64,000 nucleotides of DNA from assembly GCF_050947335.1 (NCBI RefSeq), contig NC_134995.1, positions 12,190,501 through 12,254,500 on the forward strand, in the 5' to 3' direction. The notes under the pieces were generated by a model. It had not been told where the DNA came from. It did not search any database and worked only from the letters and a program-made list of their open reading frames with translations. This stretch comes from Megachile rotundata. Taxonomy: Eukaryota > Arthropoda > Insecta > Hymenoptera > Megachilidae. Below, in pieces: positions 50,080 through 60,800 of the stretch. Position 1 is the stretch's first letter, and the number at the start of each line of letters is the position of its first letter. Made by a program: the position numbers and the translations under genes.

Positions 50080-50995
50080 AAACCCCCCCAAATTCCCAAA
50101 TTTTCAAACCTCTCCCAAATTCCCAAATTTGCAAACTTCTCCAAATTCCCCAAATTTCCACAATTCCAAACCCCCCTAAATCCCCAAATTCCCAAATTTT
50201 CAAACCTCTCAAATTCCCAAATTCCCAAATTTTCAAACCTCTCAAATTCCCAAAATTCCCAAAATTCCCAAATTTCCAAACCCCCCTAAATCCCAAAATT
50301 CACAAATTTCCAAACCTCTCAAATTCCCAAAATTCCCAAATTTCCAAACCCCCCTAAATCCCAAAATTCCCAAATTTCCAAACCCCCCTAAATTCCCAAA
50401 TTCCCAAATTTTCAAACCTCTCAAATTCCAAAAATTCCCAAATTTCCAAACCCCCCTAAATCCCCAAATTCCCAAATTTGCAAACCCCCCCAAATTCTCA
50501 AAATTTCCAAATTTCCAAACCTCTCAAATTCCCAAAATTCCCAAATTTCCAAACCCCCCTAAATCCCAAAATTCCCAAATTTCCAAACCCCCCTAAATTC
50601 CCAAATTCCCAAATTTTCAAACCTCTCAAATTCCAAAAATTCCCAAATTTCCAAACCCCCCTAAATCCCCAAATTCCCAAATTTGCAAACCCCCCCAAAT
50701 TCTCAAAATTTCCAAATTTCCAAACCTCTCAAATTCCCAAAATTCCCAAATTTCCAAACCCCCCTAAATCCCAAAATTCCCAAATTTGCAAACTCCCCCA
50801 AAATTCCCAAAATTCCCAAATTTCCAAACCTCTCAAATTCCCAAAATTCCCAAATTTCCAAACCCCCTTAAATCCCAAAATTCCCAAATTTTCAAACCTC
50901 CCCAAATTCCCAAAATTTCCAAATTTCCAAACTCCTCCAAATTCCCCAAATTCCAAAATCCCACCTTCCCAAACCCCCAAATTCCTAAAATCTTA
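50080..50995. repeat. AAATTCCCAAA / CCCCCCTAAATCCC minisatellite with ~205-bp composite
   Basis: Short units such as AATTCCCAAATTTCCAAAC and CCCCCTAAATCCCAAAATTC recur. A segment starting near 50478 (TTTGCAAACCCCCCCAAATT) is repeated at about 50683, a 205-bp composite period. Long open frames on both strands (up to 174 codons) are translations of the array. Confidence 0.92.
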
Positions 50996-51654
50996 CCCAT
51001 GACATAACAGAACAACTCTACCGTAACGATTCGAATGAAAACACCGGCATTTCCGTTCTCTTAGTTGCACATCTTATAATAACACTTCGACATTACTCTC
51101 TGTGTTGTTGATATTGGTTTATATTAAAGATGTGGTTCACTCCGCGTTGTTACTTTCTCGATTCATTGATCAGTTTCTTCCACAGCCTCACGATCCATGA
51201 ATTATGTAACTAATTTTCCTCACCCACATACTACTTGTAGACATAGATGTCTTATTGCAAGGAGTTGACGTAATTACTCTACACTTTGAGGTTATGTTCG
51301 TAACTGTTACTCAACTTTTCATACATAATACACACTTTTAACTCATCTTGTAAAATTAATGTTACTTCTAGTATTATAATTTAATAAAACTGTATAGTAG
51401 TTTAATTTATTTATAATTTAATTTTGTACAATTTGGGTTACTATTTTCTTGAAATTCTTTAGACTTTTTTGTACGTTTCAAAGAGTCCAAATTTTGAGAT
51501 TTTTATCTCACGTCATTTTTAATAATTTTAATAACTTGCTTAGTGTAAAGTATTATAGTATTAATAATTTGATAGTATGAAGTATATGTACGTATACTAT
51601 GCTATGTATAACAGTATAACATGTGTATACATTTAAAATTGTATGTATCATTAC
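50996..51654. other. Intergenic AT-rich unique sequence
   Basis: No open frame, repeat or signal I can support. Confidence 0.4.
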
Positions 51655-51965
51655 ATGTATAAGTTTATGCATAAGTACAAATATATTTCAAAATTAATTA
51701 TCCAAATTAACGTGTATAAGTTTATGCATAAGTACAAATATATTTCAAAGCTAATAATCCAAAGTTTATGCGTAAGTACAAATACAGTTCAAAGCTAATT
51801 ATCCAAATTAACGTGTAAAAGTTTATGCGTAAGTACAAATACAGTTCAAAGCTAATTATCCAAATTGACCTAATAAACTTGACAACATATATAAGTTTAC
51901 GCGTAAGTACAAATACAGTTCAAAGCTAATTACCCAAATTGACCTAATAAACTTTACAACATAAA
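51655..51965. repeat. ~60-70-bp tandem repeat, five copies
   Basis: GTTTATGC(A/G)TAAGTACAAAT recurs near 51662, 51719, 51764, 51822 and 51897 with ATTATCCAAATTAACGTGT or ATTGACCTAATAAAC between; spacing varies from about 45 to 75 bp because of internal deletions and insertions. Confidence 0.88.
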
Positions 51966-52620
51966 ATATCACAGTATACCTCCTTGAACGAATGTGGATC
52001 GCGAAATTGAAGTAGTTTACAAGAAAATAACATTCATATCCTGTCGATGACTCCAGAACTGGGTCAACGAATGATCAGGTCTGTGTTACGAGGATTTCAG
52101 CTTCGAGGCAAACGAGCGCTAATCTCCTTGTCATCGAAACTTTTTCTGCGTCTACTTTTTGGATGCGACTCGCAGCCACGAGTGAAAGGCGCCACAGTTT
52201 ATTATAGCCTTCGAAGTTGTTCTTTTATTTAGCATCACTTAGCTCTCTTTTCCCTTTTGCACAGGGAATCCGTAGTTATGACGATGTAAAGAAGTCTTGC
52301 TTTTTCGAATCATTCCATGGGAAATGTTCTTTCTGGGAAACTCTATCTTTGCTGTTATGCAAATTCAAGTAGACGTGCTTTCCTTCAGATTTTATCTGTT
52401 ATGAAAATTGTATCGGCCGCTGCTTTTTCTGGGTCTACCTTTCACTTAGGTCCGGGATTTTTGTAGATCTAGTTCTTCTTCGGAGACAGGTGTTTTTGTA
52501 ACTGGTTCAAGTTTAGGTTTATGTTTTTTATCAATTTACTTCTGGGTGAGTATGTTTAGTATGTGGTTCTTTTACGGGTTCACTTTTTCAAGGTTTAGTT
52601 TTCTTGGATTTACTTAGATT
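51966..52620. other. Intergenic unique sequence, no gene recognised
   Basis: Unique sequence with a 61-codon open frame near 52047 that resembles nothing known; T-rich towards the following array. Confidence 0.4.
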
Positions 52621-53535
52621 TTGGGGTCAGTTTTCAATGGTAGCTTTTTCCTAGGTTCACATTTTCTAGGTCCACCTTTTCTAGGTTCAGGTCTTCTCTA
52701 GGTCCACCTTTTCTAGCACCAGGTCTTTTCTAGGTCCACCTTTTCTAGATCCAGGTCTTCTCTAGGTCCATCTTTTCTAGGTCTTCCCTAGGTCCATCTT
52801 TTCTAGGTCCACCTTTTCTAGGTTTAGGTCTTCTCTAGGTCCATCTTTTCTAGGTCCAGGTCTTCTCTAGATCCACCTTTTCTAGATCCAGGTCTTTTCT
52901 AGGTCCAGGTCTTCTCTAGGTCCACCTTTTCTCTAGATCCACCCTTTTCTAAGTCTACTCTTCCCTAGGTCCACTCTTTTCACAGATCCACCTTTTTTCT
53001 AGGTCTACCCTTTTCTAAGTCCACTCTTCTCTAGGTTTACCTTTTCTCTAGATCCACCTTGATCTCTAGGTCCACCTGATGGTCCTCTAGGTCTACCTTG
53101 TTCTCTAGGTCCACCTTGTTCTCTAGGTCCACCTGGTGGTCCTCTAGGTCCACCTTGTTCTCTAGGTCCATCTGATAGTCCTCTAGGTCCACCTTGTTCT
53201 CTAGGTCAATCTGATGGTCCTCTAGGTCCACCTTGTTCTCTGGGTCCACCTGATGGTCCTCTAGATCCACCTTGATCTCTAGGTCCACCTGATGGTCCTC
53301 TAGGTCTACCTTGTTCTCTAGGTTCACCTTGTTCTCTAGGTCCACCTGATAGTCCTCTAGATCCACCTTGATCTCTAGGTCCACCTGATGGTCCTCTAGG
53401 TTCACCTTGTTCTCTAGGTCTACCTTGTTCTCTAGGTCTACCTTGTTCTCTAGGTCCACTTGATAGTCCTCTAGGTCCACCTTGATCTGTAGGTCCACCT
53501 TGATGTGTAGGTCCACCTGATTGTCCTCTAAGTCT
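52620..53535. repeat. CTCTAGGTCCACCT minisatellite (18/21-bp units)
   Basis: The left part has variants of TTTTCTAGGTCCACC. From 53030 it becomes regular: CTCTAGGTCCACCTTGTT (18 bp) alternating with CTCTAGGTCCACCTGATGGTC (21 bp). Both are multiples of 3, so the minus strand stays open for 159 codons as an acidic VDLEN-type repeat; coding is not supported. Confidence 0.93.
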
Positions 53536-54770
53536 GCTTTGTCTAACTAGAACTCTCCATTCTTCTCAAATCCACTTACAGTGACCTCTCTCCAAACCTA
53601 CATTCACTGCCTTTAAAAATAAATTTATTACCAATAAATGATACAGTAAAGTGTTCAGGAGATATTATTTCAATTAAGATTTGTCTGGTGCGAACCGTGT
53701 AATAAAACCTGTATCACATATGTTTGATCTCACATCAAACTATCCTTAAAGGCCGTAAATTGTATGTAGGTTTATTTTTCCGGTATCATACATTTACAAG
53801 CATTTACAAGATTTCACTACTGTCTCCAGAGCTTAACCTGATGTTGAGGAATGAGTGCTAATAGGTCTGTCTAGAAACGATACGTGCTTTAAAGTAGAAA
53901 ATAGGATACGGGATTGATGTTTTCTCTGATCACAATCTGTAGCGCCAGCGCACCTTACCTGTGCTGGAATTTCCTATTTTTTTGAAATTCTTGACTGTTC
54001 TTTTAGATTGTTCGATTTCTAGATAACTACACTCGATCGTTTTGATTGCTTAATTAAATGATTATTCAAGTGGAGAGTAATTTCTCTTCTCTGTAATTGA
54101 AAAATAAGTGCAACCGGTTTGGGTCGCAAAAGGTGTGAATGTGTCATAGGTTTTTCAGAAAATTACTTAGAGTAATTTTAACAATCATTTTCAGGTAATT
54201 ATGTATCAGAACGATTAGGAGGTTAAATTATTTGCAATTTAAATTGTTCAAAGGTCGACTTCGTCCACAAGAAAAATTCAGATAAGATTTTTTTTCCGAA
54301 CTAAAATATTTTACACATAAAAGATATATAGATTCATTTCAAGGTAAATTTTGATAAAACTATTATGTGAAAATTTAATTGTAAAAAATTGTGTATTAAG
54401 TGAAATGTGTTAATGAAGAGGTTAGGTTACATCGATCGTAGCAAACTCATCTTCCAAAGCTTACTGTAGCAAATTTTCTGCGACACACATTCGTGGAAAA
54501 ATAATAAAATCCAACTTTACGAGGTTAGAAGAGCTCGAAAGCGATGCAACAAAATCGAAACGCTTCGAGGATCGGGTTATTCGATGGCGGATAAATCAAA
54601 CGACCGCCGCGTGTTTATCAAGATTATGCACGACGGAACGCTGCATACCAGAGATATATCAATTGTATTTGTTACAAGGAACTTCTCAAAACAAGAATAA
54701 GAAGATGAAAAATTTATTTCATACTCTTTGTTCATTTCTTACTTTTCATTCATTTCATATTTCTTTTTCA
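53536..54770. other. Intergenic AT-rich unique sequence
   Basis: No gene recognised. An ATGGCGG motif is at 54584. The end of the stretch (54740-54770) is a pyrimidine-rich tract ending in TTTTTCAG, a possible splice acceptor. Confidence 0.4.
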
Positions 54771-55117
54771 GATTGTATTTTATTCCCAAAGCTACAATAC
54801 TTCTTAAAACTCTTCAGAAGATATTCGACCAGAAAACTATGTCATTAGTTATGCACAGACTAATGAAAGAGTTAAAAGTAAAGATGCAGAAACATCGAGA
54901 AAGCAGAACAAGTTTTTGCTCCACACCTTATCATCCTCTAATTTTCCTGCGTTCTTTGAACAATCACTTACGAATGTTTCGAGTGATCCAGTTATTTGCA
55001 TCTTTGTCTCGTTTTACTGTTTCCTCGAGCAAGAAGGCGGAGTTGCAATTCGAGCATAAAACAGAGCACTGCTTCTTCGATGACGAAGGGTACAAACCGG
55101 TCCCAGAAGGAGGTTGA
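54771..55117 (+). CDS. Possible terminal exon of an unrecognised gene (weak)
   Basis: A strong acceptor-like sequence (TTCTTTTTCAG) ends at about 54770, and one frame stays open from there to a stop at 55117. An ATG in this frame at 54839 would give a 92-residue protein beginning MSLVMHRLMKELKV and ending FFDDEGYKPVPEGG. It is basic and mixed in composition rather than low-complexity, unlike the surrounding repeats, with an acidic end. I do not recognise any family, found no convincing upstream exon, and saw no AATAAA close downstream. It may be fortuitous. Confidence 0.18.
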
Positions 55118-55284
55118 ACGACGTGTCACGTGGTTAAGCGGAAAACTAACCGCCTAGTTAGGAATTTCAGATCATTACATCCATTTTGATTGTTCAAGAA
55201 CTACTTTAGTCTCATTTTTTCAGGGTGACAACTGCTGTCTTGTTCTTTCGCCATTTTATGTTTATTCCGCTATTTTTCTTTTAG

Positions 55285-55530
55285 AACTTTTTGACTGGTG
55301 TACTTTTCTGTTATTATTTTTTGACTGTTGCACTTTTCTCTTGTCATTTTTTGACTGGTGCACTTTTATCTTATAATTTTTTTACTGGTGCACTTTTCTC
55401 TTATTATTTTTTGACTGGTGCACTTTTCTCTTATAATTTTTTGATTGTTGCACTTTTCCCTTATAATTTTTTTACTGTTGCACTTCTCTTTTATAATTTT
55501 TTTTACTGGTACACTTTTTTCTTATAATTT
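55285..55530. repeat. 30-bp T-rich minisatellite
   Basis: About eight copies of TTTTTTGACTGGTGCACTTT-CTCTTATAA (about 30 bp). The period, a multiple of 3, keeps one frame open. It joins directly to the 155-bp array. Confidence 0.9.
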
Positions 55531-55534
55531 TTCC

Positions 55535-56285
55535 GTGACTTTATATTTATACCGTTCTATTTCTTTGTGGAGTTACTTTTTCGGTATCATTTTCTGCTCT
55601 GGTCTTCTTCCGCCATTTTATGTTCGCACTGCGCTATTTTTCTCTTACAATTTTTCTACTGCCACACTTTTTGTTATATAATTTTTCTGTGACTTTATAT
55701 TTACACTGATCTATTTCTTTGTAGAGTTACTTTTTTTGGTATCATCTTCTGCTGTGTTATTCTTCCGCCATTTTATGTTCGCACTGCGCTATTTTTCTCT
55801 TACAATTTTTCTACTGCCACACTTTTTGTTATATAATTTTTCTGTGACTTTATATTTACATTGTTTTTTGTTTTTATGGAGTTACTTTTTCGGTATCATT
55901 TTCTGCTCTCTTCATCTTCCGCCATTTTATGTTCGCACTGCGCTATTTTTCTCTTACAATTTTTCTACTGCCACACTTTTTGTTATATAATTTTTCTGCG
56001 ACTTTATATTTACACTGTTCTATTTCTTTGTAGAGTTACTTTTTTTGGTATCATCTTCTGCTCTGGTCTTCTTCCGCCATTTTATGTTCGCACTGCGCTA
56101 TTATTCTCTTACAATTTTTCTACTGCCACACTTTTTGTTATATAATTTTTCTGCGACTTTATATTTACACTGTTCCATTTCTTTGTGGAGTTACTTTTTT
56201 TGGTATCATCTTCTGCTGTGTTATTCTTCCGCCATCTTATGTTCGCGCGGCGCCATTTTCTCGTACGATTTTTCTACTGTCACGT
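55535..56285 (+). repeat. 155-bp tandem repeat with a CCGCCATTTTATG box in each unit
   Basis: CCGCCAT recurs at 55610, 55765, 55919, 56074 and 56229 (155 bp, once 154). Each unit also contains GTTCGCACTGCGCTATTTTT and ACTGCCACACTTTTTGTTAT. A diverged ancestor of the box (TCGCCATTTTATG) is at 55248, before the 30-bp array. The reverse complement, AAAATGGCGG, fits the YY1/Pho consensus. Confidence 0.93.
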
Positions 56286-56319
56286 GCTTAGTTATATTCT
56301 TCTTCTGTCATGTTGTATT

Positions 56320-57175
56320 TATTTTGTATATTTTTGTACTATATTATACTGTACCATACTTCTACTATATTGTACTGTACCATACTTGTACTACATTATT
56401 TGTACTACATTATACTACACCATATTTGTACTACATTAGACTGCACCATACTTGTACTATATTACACTGTACTATATTTGTACTATATTATACTACACTA
56501 TATTTGTACTACATTATACTGCACCATACTTGTACTATATTTTACTGTCCAAACTTGTACTATATTATACTGCACCATACTTGTACTACATTATACTGCA
56601 CCATATTTGTACTACATTATACTGCACCATACTTGTACTACATTATACTGCACCATACTTTACTACATTATACTGTACCATATTTGTACTACATTATACT
56701 GCACCATACTTGTACTACATTATACTGCACCATACTTGTACTACATTATACTGCACCATACTTGTATTATATTATACTGCACCATACTTGTACTACATTA
56801 TACTGCACCATACTTGTACTATATTATACTGTACCATACTTGTACTACATTATACTGTACCATACTTGTACTACCTTATACTGCACCATACTTGTATTAT
56901 ATTATACTGTACCATATTTGTACTACATTATACTGCACCATACTTGTACTACATTATACTGTACCATACTTGTACTACATTATACTGCACCATACTTGTA
57001 CTACATTATACTGCACCATACTTGTACTACCTTATACTGCACCATACTTGTACTATATTATACTGCACCATACTTGTACTATATTATACTGCACCATACT
57101 TGTACTACATTATACTGCACCATACTTGTACTGCATTATACTGCACCATACTTGTATTACATTATACTGTATACT
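56320..57175. repeat. 26-bp minisatellite (ACTTGTACTACATTATACTG type)
   Basis: About 32 copies of CTTGTACTACATTATACTGCACCATA. The unit has no stop in any plus frame and 26 is not a multiple of 3, so all three frames stay open (up to 396 codons, cycling through the same 26-residue pattern). The composition, almost only Tyr, Thr, Cys, Leu, Ile and His, argues against a real protein. Confidence 0.95.
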
Positions 57176-57659
57176 ATATATCCTTACATTCATACTGTAC
57201 ATTTTCCTATACTGATATTTTGTTTGTTTAAATAACCGTATGTTTAAATAACCATCGTTATTGATGTTTAAGTCATCATCAACATAGAGTCTCTTAAAAC
57301 CAGACAGTAATATGTAGGAACGTATGTACATATACATACATATATAAAATTAGCAGGTACATATAATAAAATTGCTGAGAATGTTATTCTTTACAGAATG
57401 TCATACTTGACAAGATATCCTCGTCATTTCAAGGTCTCAATATAAACTCCAGTTGTATTGTTCGCCTCTAATTACCACCCCATCTCCATTGTTCTCAGTT
57501 CAGCATTCGAACAGACAAACTTTACGTCAAGCTTCCCTGCATTCAATTATTCCTAACTTTCCAGACTACGTTCGCAACACGCGGAATCAAGCTGCAGTCT
57601 CCGTGTGCAGTATTATCTAAGCCATGGACCGGTACCCCCACCGACCTAAATACACGCCG

Positions 57660-57696
57660 TATAAATGGTCAAGACCAGCATCTAACCACTGTCAGT
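57660..57696 (+). promoter_or_regulatory. Core promoter of the Osiris gene: TATA box and initiator
   Basis: TATAAA at 57660-57665 and the arthropod initiator TCAGT at 57692-57696 are 32 bp apart, start to start, close to normal spacing. The ATG follows 125 nt after the putative +1 A (57694). A TATA-driven start fits a developmentally pulsed gene. Confidence 0.65.
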
Positions 57697-57818
57697 GAGA
57701 TTGTGGACCTAAGCTCGTGTTTACTTGAGGTGTTCATTCACGGTGCATTGACGCTCGGCCAGCATGAGATTCCATCGACCTTGCAAATAAGCGATCTGTG
57801 ATTTCATTGCGACGAATC

Positions 57819-60800
57819 ATGAAGCGTGTCATGCGTGCCTCCGCGTTTCGATCGGTGCTAATCGGTTGTTTTCTTTTGGTGATTTTGCGAGAGACGTTCG
57901 CCTTTGGGAATTCGACGAGCGCTTTCGTGGAGAGGTGCCGCGCGGATTGTAGGCTGGATAAGAGCTTGATTAGTTGTGGGAAATATAGGGTTGTCAGATG
58001 GTTGCATGACACTGTCAGAAATAAGGTATTTCCTTAATTTTACTGGAATTTTTAGTACGAAGTTCGAAGGTCACGTCTAACGTTGGTCAACATTTGTATA
58101 ATACTCCATTGACATTTTGACTGTTTCAATATTATAACTAGTTAGAACTAATTAGTGCAGAACGCTTCTGACAAATCATAGTGAGAGGTTAAGGTACTGT
58201 TGGATGACCAACGCGTCCAAACAAATAAGGTAGCAAACACTACAGACTCATCCGCAACAAACACACTAATCGAAACGATTTCTACTCATCCTGGATCTCG
58301 CATCCCTCCTGAGTCACACTGTCCCTTGACCACCGTCCCTACCTCAACCCCTCTCCAGCAATAGTATACATAACTCTCGCAATGTACAAAAAGGTTCAGA
58401 AAGAGTCCAGAACTTATTGTTAGTCGACCCAATAAAGTTGTTCGAATTTTCTTAAAATAAAGTGTGTTGTAAATTCTCCTGGAATCCAACAGTACTGTAA
58501 GAATGCAAAGAGACCTCAAGTTTGATACAACTTTTTCTGACGAAGCTACAGTGAAAGTATGTTAATCTGTATTTAGTTGCTTGTGTGAATATTTGTTATA
58601 TTAAGAGTTATTTAATACTTACTCTCTGAAATATGATACCTGAGGAATATGATATTAAATTACCTAATTGAAGTTTGATAGTTGTGGTAGCACAGGTGGT
58701 TGAGTCATAGGTTGCCTAACTAAACTATTACAAGTTCAAAACCACTTTGAGTAGATCAATTTTTTTTTTTTTTTTTTTATACTCTTTATTTTTTATCTGT
58801 TTCTATGAACATCTTTATATGTTTTTTATTTTGTCCATTCATTTTTTGTTATCTTTTTGCCACTGAACATATAATTTTATCTTACTGAAATTGAATTATT
58901 ATTTACAATGTATGACATGGTTATATAAAATGATGTACAATATATACATTATGTATAGCAATGTAAATTATGTACATCAATATAAATTATGCACATCAAT
59001 GTAAATTATATACAGTAATAAGTAACAAGTACATTTCTTCAACCACAAGTTACAATTTTTGGCGGGAAAGTCTGACACGTTCAAATCAGCAATTCATCAA
59101 GACATAAAATTACGTGTCTTCAGAAGAAGTAAATCCAATAGCTCAGTGAAACGAGTACTTGTCTGAAATATGGCGTAACGGATTCCGCTATAGACCATTA
59201 TTATCCATCACGTGCAACAGCGAGAGTGTCGACACACAAAATAAACCACTTTCCTCGACTTTTACTTTTTAATTAACATGGTTGACGGATCAACTTTTTC
59301 GTCCTGCTCTATATACTCTTTTAAGCACGCTACGAGTTATGGATTTAAATTTCGATGTTTAGGAATTCACTTATGGACCCGTTCGCGTAATACGGATACC
59401 AAGCATAACACAGCAATCGATTCTGCCGAAGTTACCTCAGAGTCGAGTGTTCAAGAGCGAGGCGGTCGAGGCCTTGAACTTCGTCAGGGACGTCCTCGAG
59501 GACCTGCTGACGAAACGTGCTTTGGTTTATACTATCGATAATTCTGTGGCGGGGAGGAATTTTGGGACTGTGCCTATGGTCATGGACGAGGATGAGTTGG
59601 ATGAATTACAGAGCAGGAAAGATGATGGTATTTTTGTGTTCTTTTTAATGTTTCTTTAAATACTTCAATTATTAACAATTAAATAAATACACTATTTTTC
59701 TTGATACAGATAAATGTTGTACTAAAAATGAATGCACAACTTTTTTAAATATTAACAAATGAACACATACATTATTCTCTTTGATACATACAAAAATGTC
59801 ATACTAAAAATGAATGCACAATTTCCTTAAGTATTAACAAATGAACACATACATTATTTTCTTTGATGCATACACAAATGTCATACTAAAAATGAATGTA
59901 CAATTTCCTTAATTATTAACAAGTATATACATACATTATTTTCTTTGATGCACACATGAATGTGATACTAAAAATAAATGTGCAATTTTCCTTAATTATT
60001 AACAAATAAATACATACATTATTTTCTTGATGCATACACAAATGTCATACTAAAAATAAATGCTCAATTTTCCTTATGTATTAACAAATATATACACACA
60101 ATATTTTTCTTGATGCATACACAAATGTTATACTAAAAATAAGTGGTCAATTTTCCTTAAATATTAACAAATATATACATACACTATTTTTCTTGATATG
60201 CAGACAAATGTCACACAAAAATAAATGTACAATTTTCCTCAATTATTAACAAATAAATACATACATTAATTTTCTTTATGCACACACAAATGTCACACGA
60301 AAAATAAATGTACAATCTTCTTCAATTTTTAAGAAATAAATATATCATTTTCCTTTATCATGAACAAATAAATATTTCACTCTTCTTCATCATTAACAGA
60401 TACATATAAAATACCTATTGTTTCAGTTATTACAACATAAATAAATATACTGATTTCCTAAATAAATTGAATACGATCCTCGATAGGAAAAGAAGGAATG
60501 ACATAACCTCAAAATTAAGACAACATAATAATTGATTTCCTAAATAAATTGAATACGTTCCTTGATAAGAAAAGAAGAAATGAACATAACCTTAAAACGA
60601 AAACAACATAATAATTGAACTTAATAACTATTATGTTAGCTTAAATAAATTGAATACGTTTTTTAATAAGACATAGAGAAACATAACCTCAACATCAAAA
60701 TAACCTCACACTTGAACTTGATAGTCTCATCTATTATTAAATACAGTACCTTAAATAAATTGAATACCTTAGCAAGAAGCAAACATAACCTCAAAATTAA

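Noticed and set aside
50045..51002. Several open frames up to 174 codons on both strands
   Set aside because: Repeat translations of the CCCAAATTCC array.
53037..53516. 159-codon acidic VDLEN-type repeat protein
   Set aside because: 18- and 21-bp units are multiples of 3; the flanks of the array are degenerate copies of the same repeat with no coding signature.
56045..57235. 396-codon open frame rich in Tyr, Thr and Cys
   Set aside because: Spans the 155-bp and 26-bp arrays; same pattern in all three frames, so not a gene.
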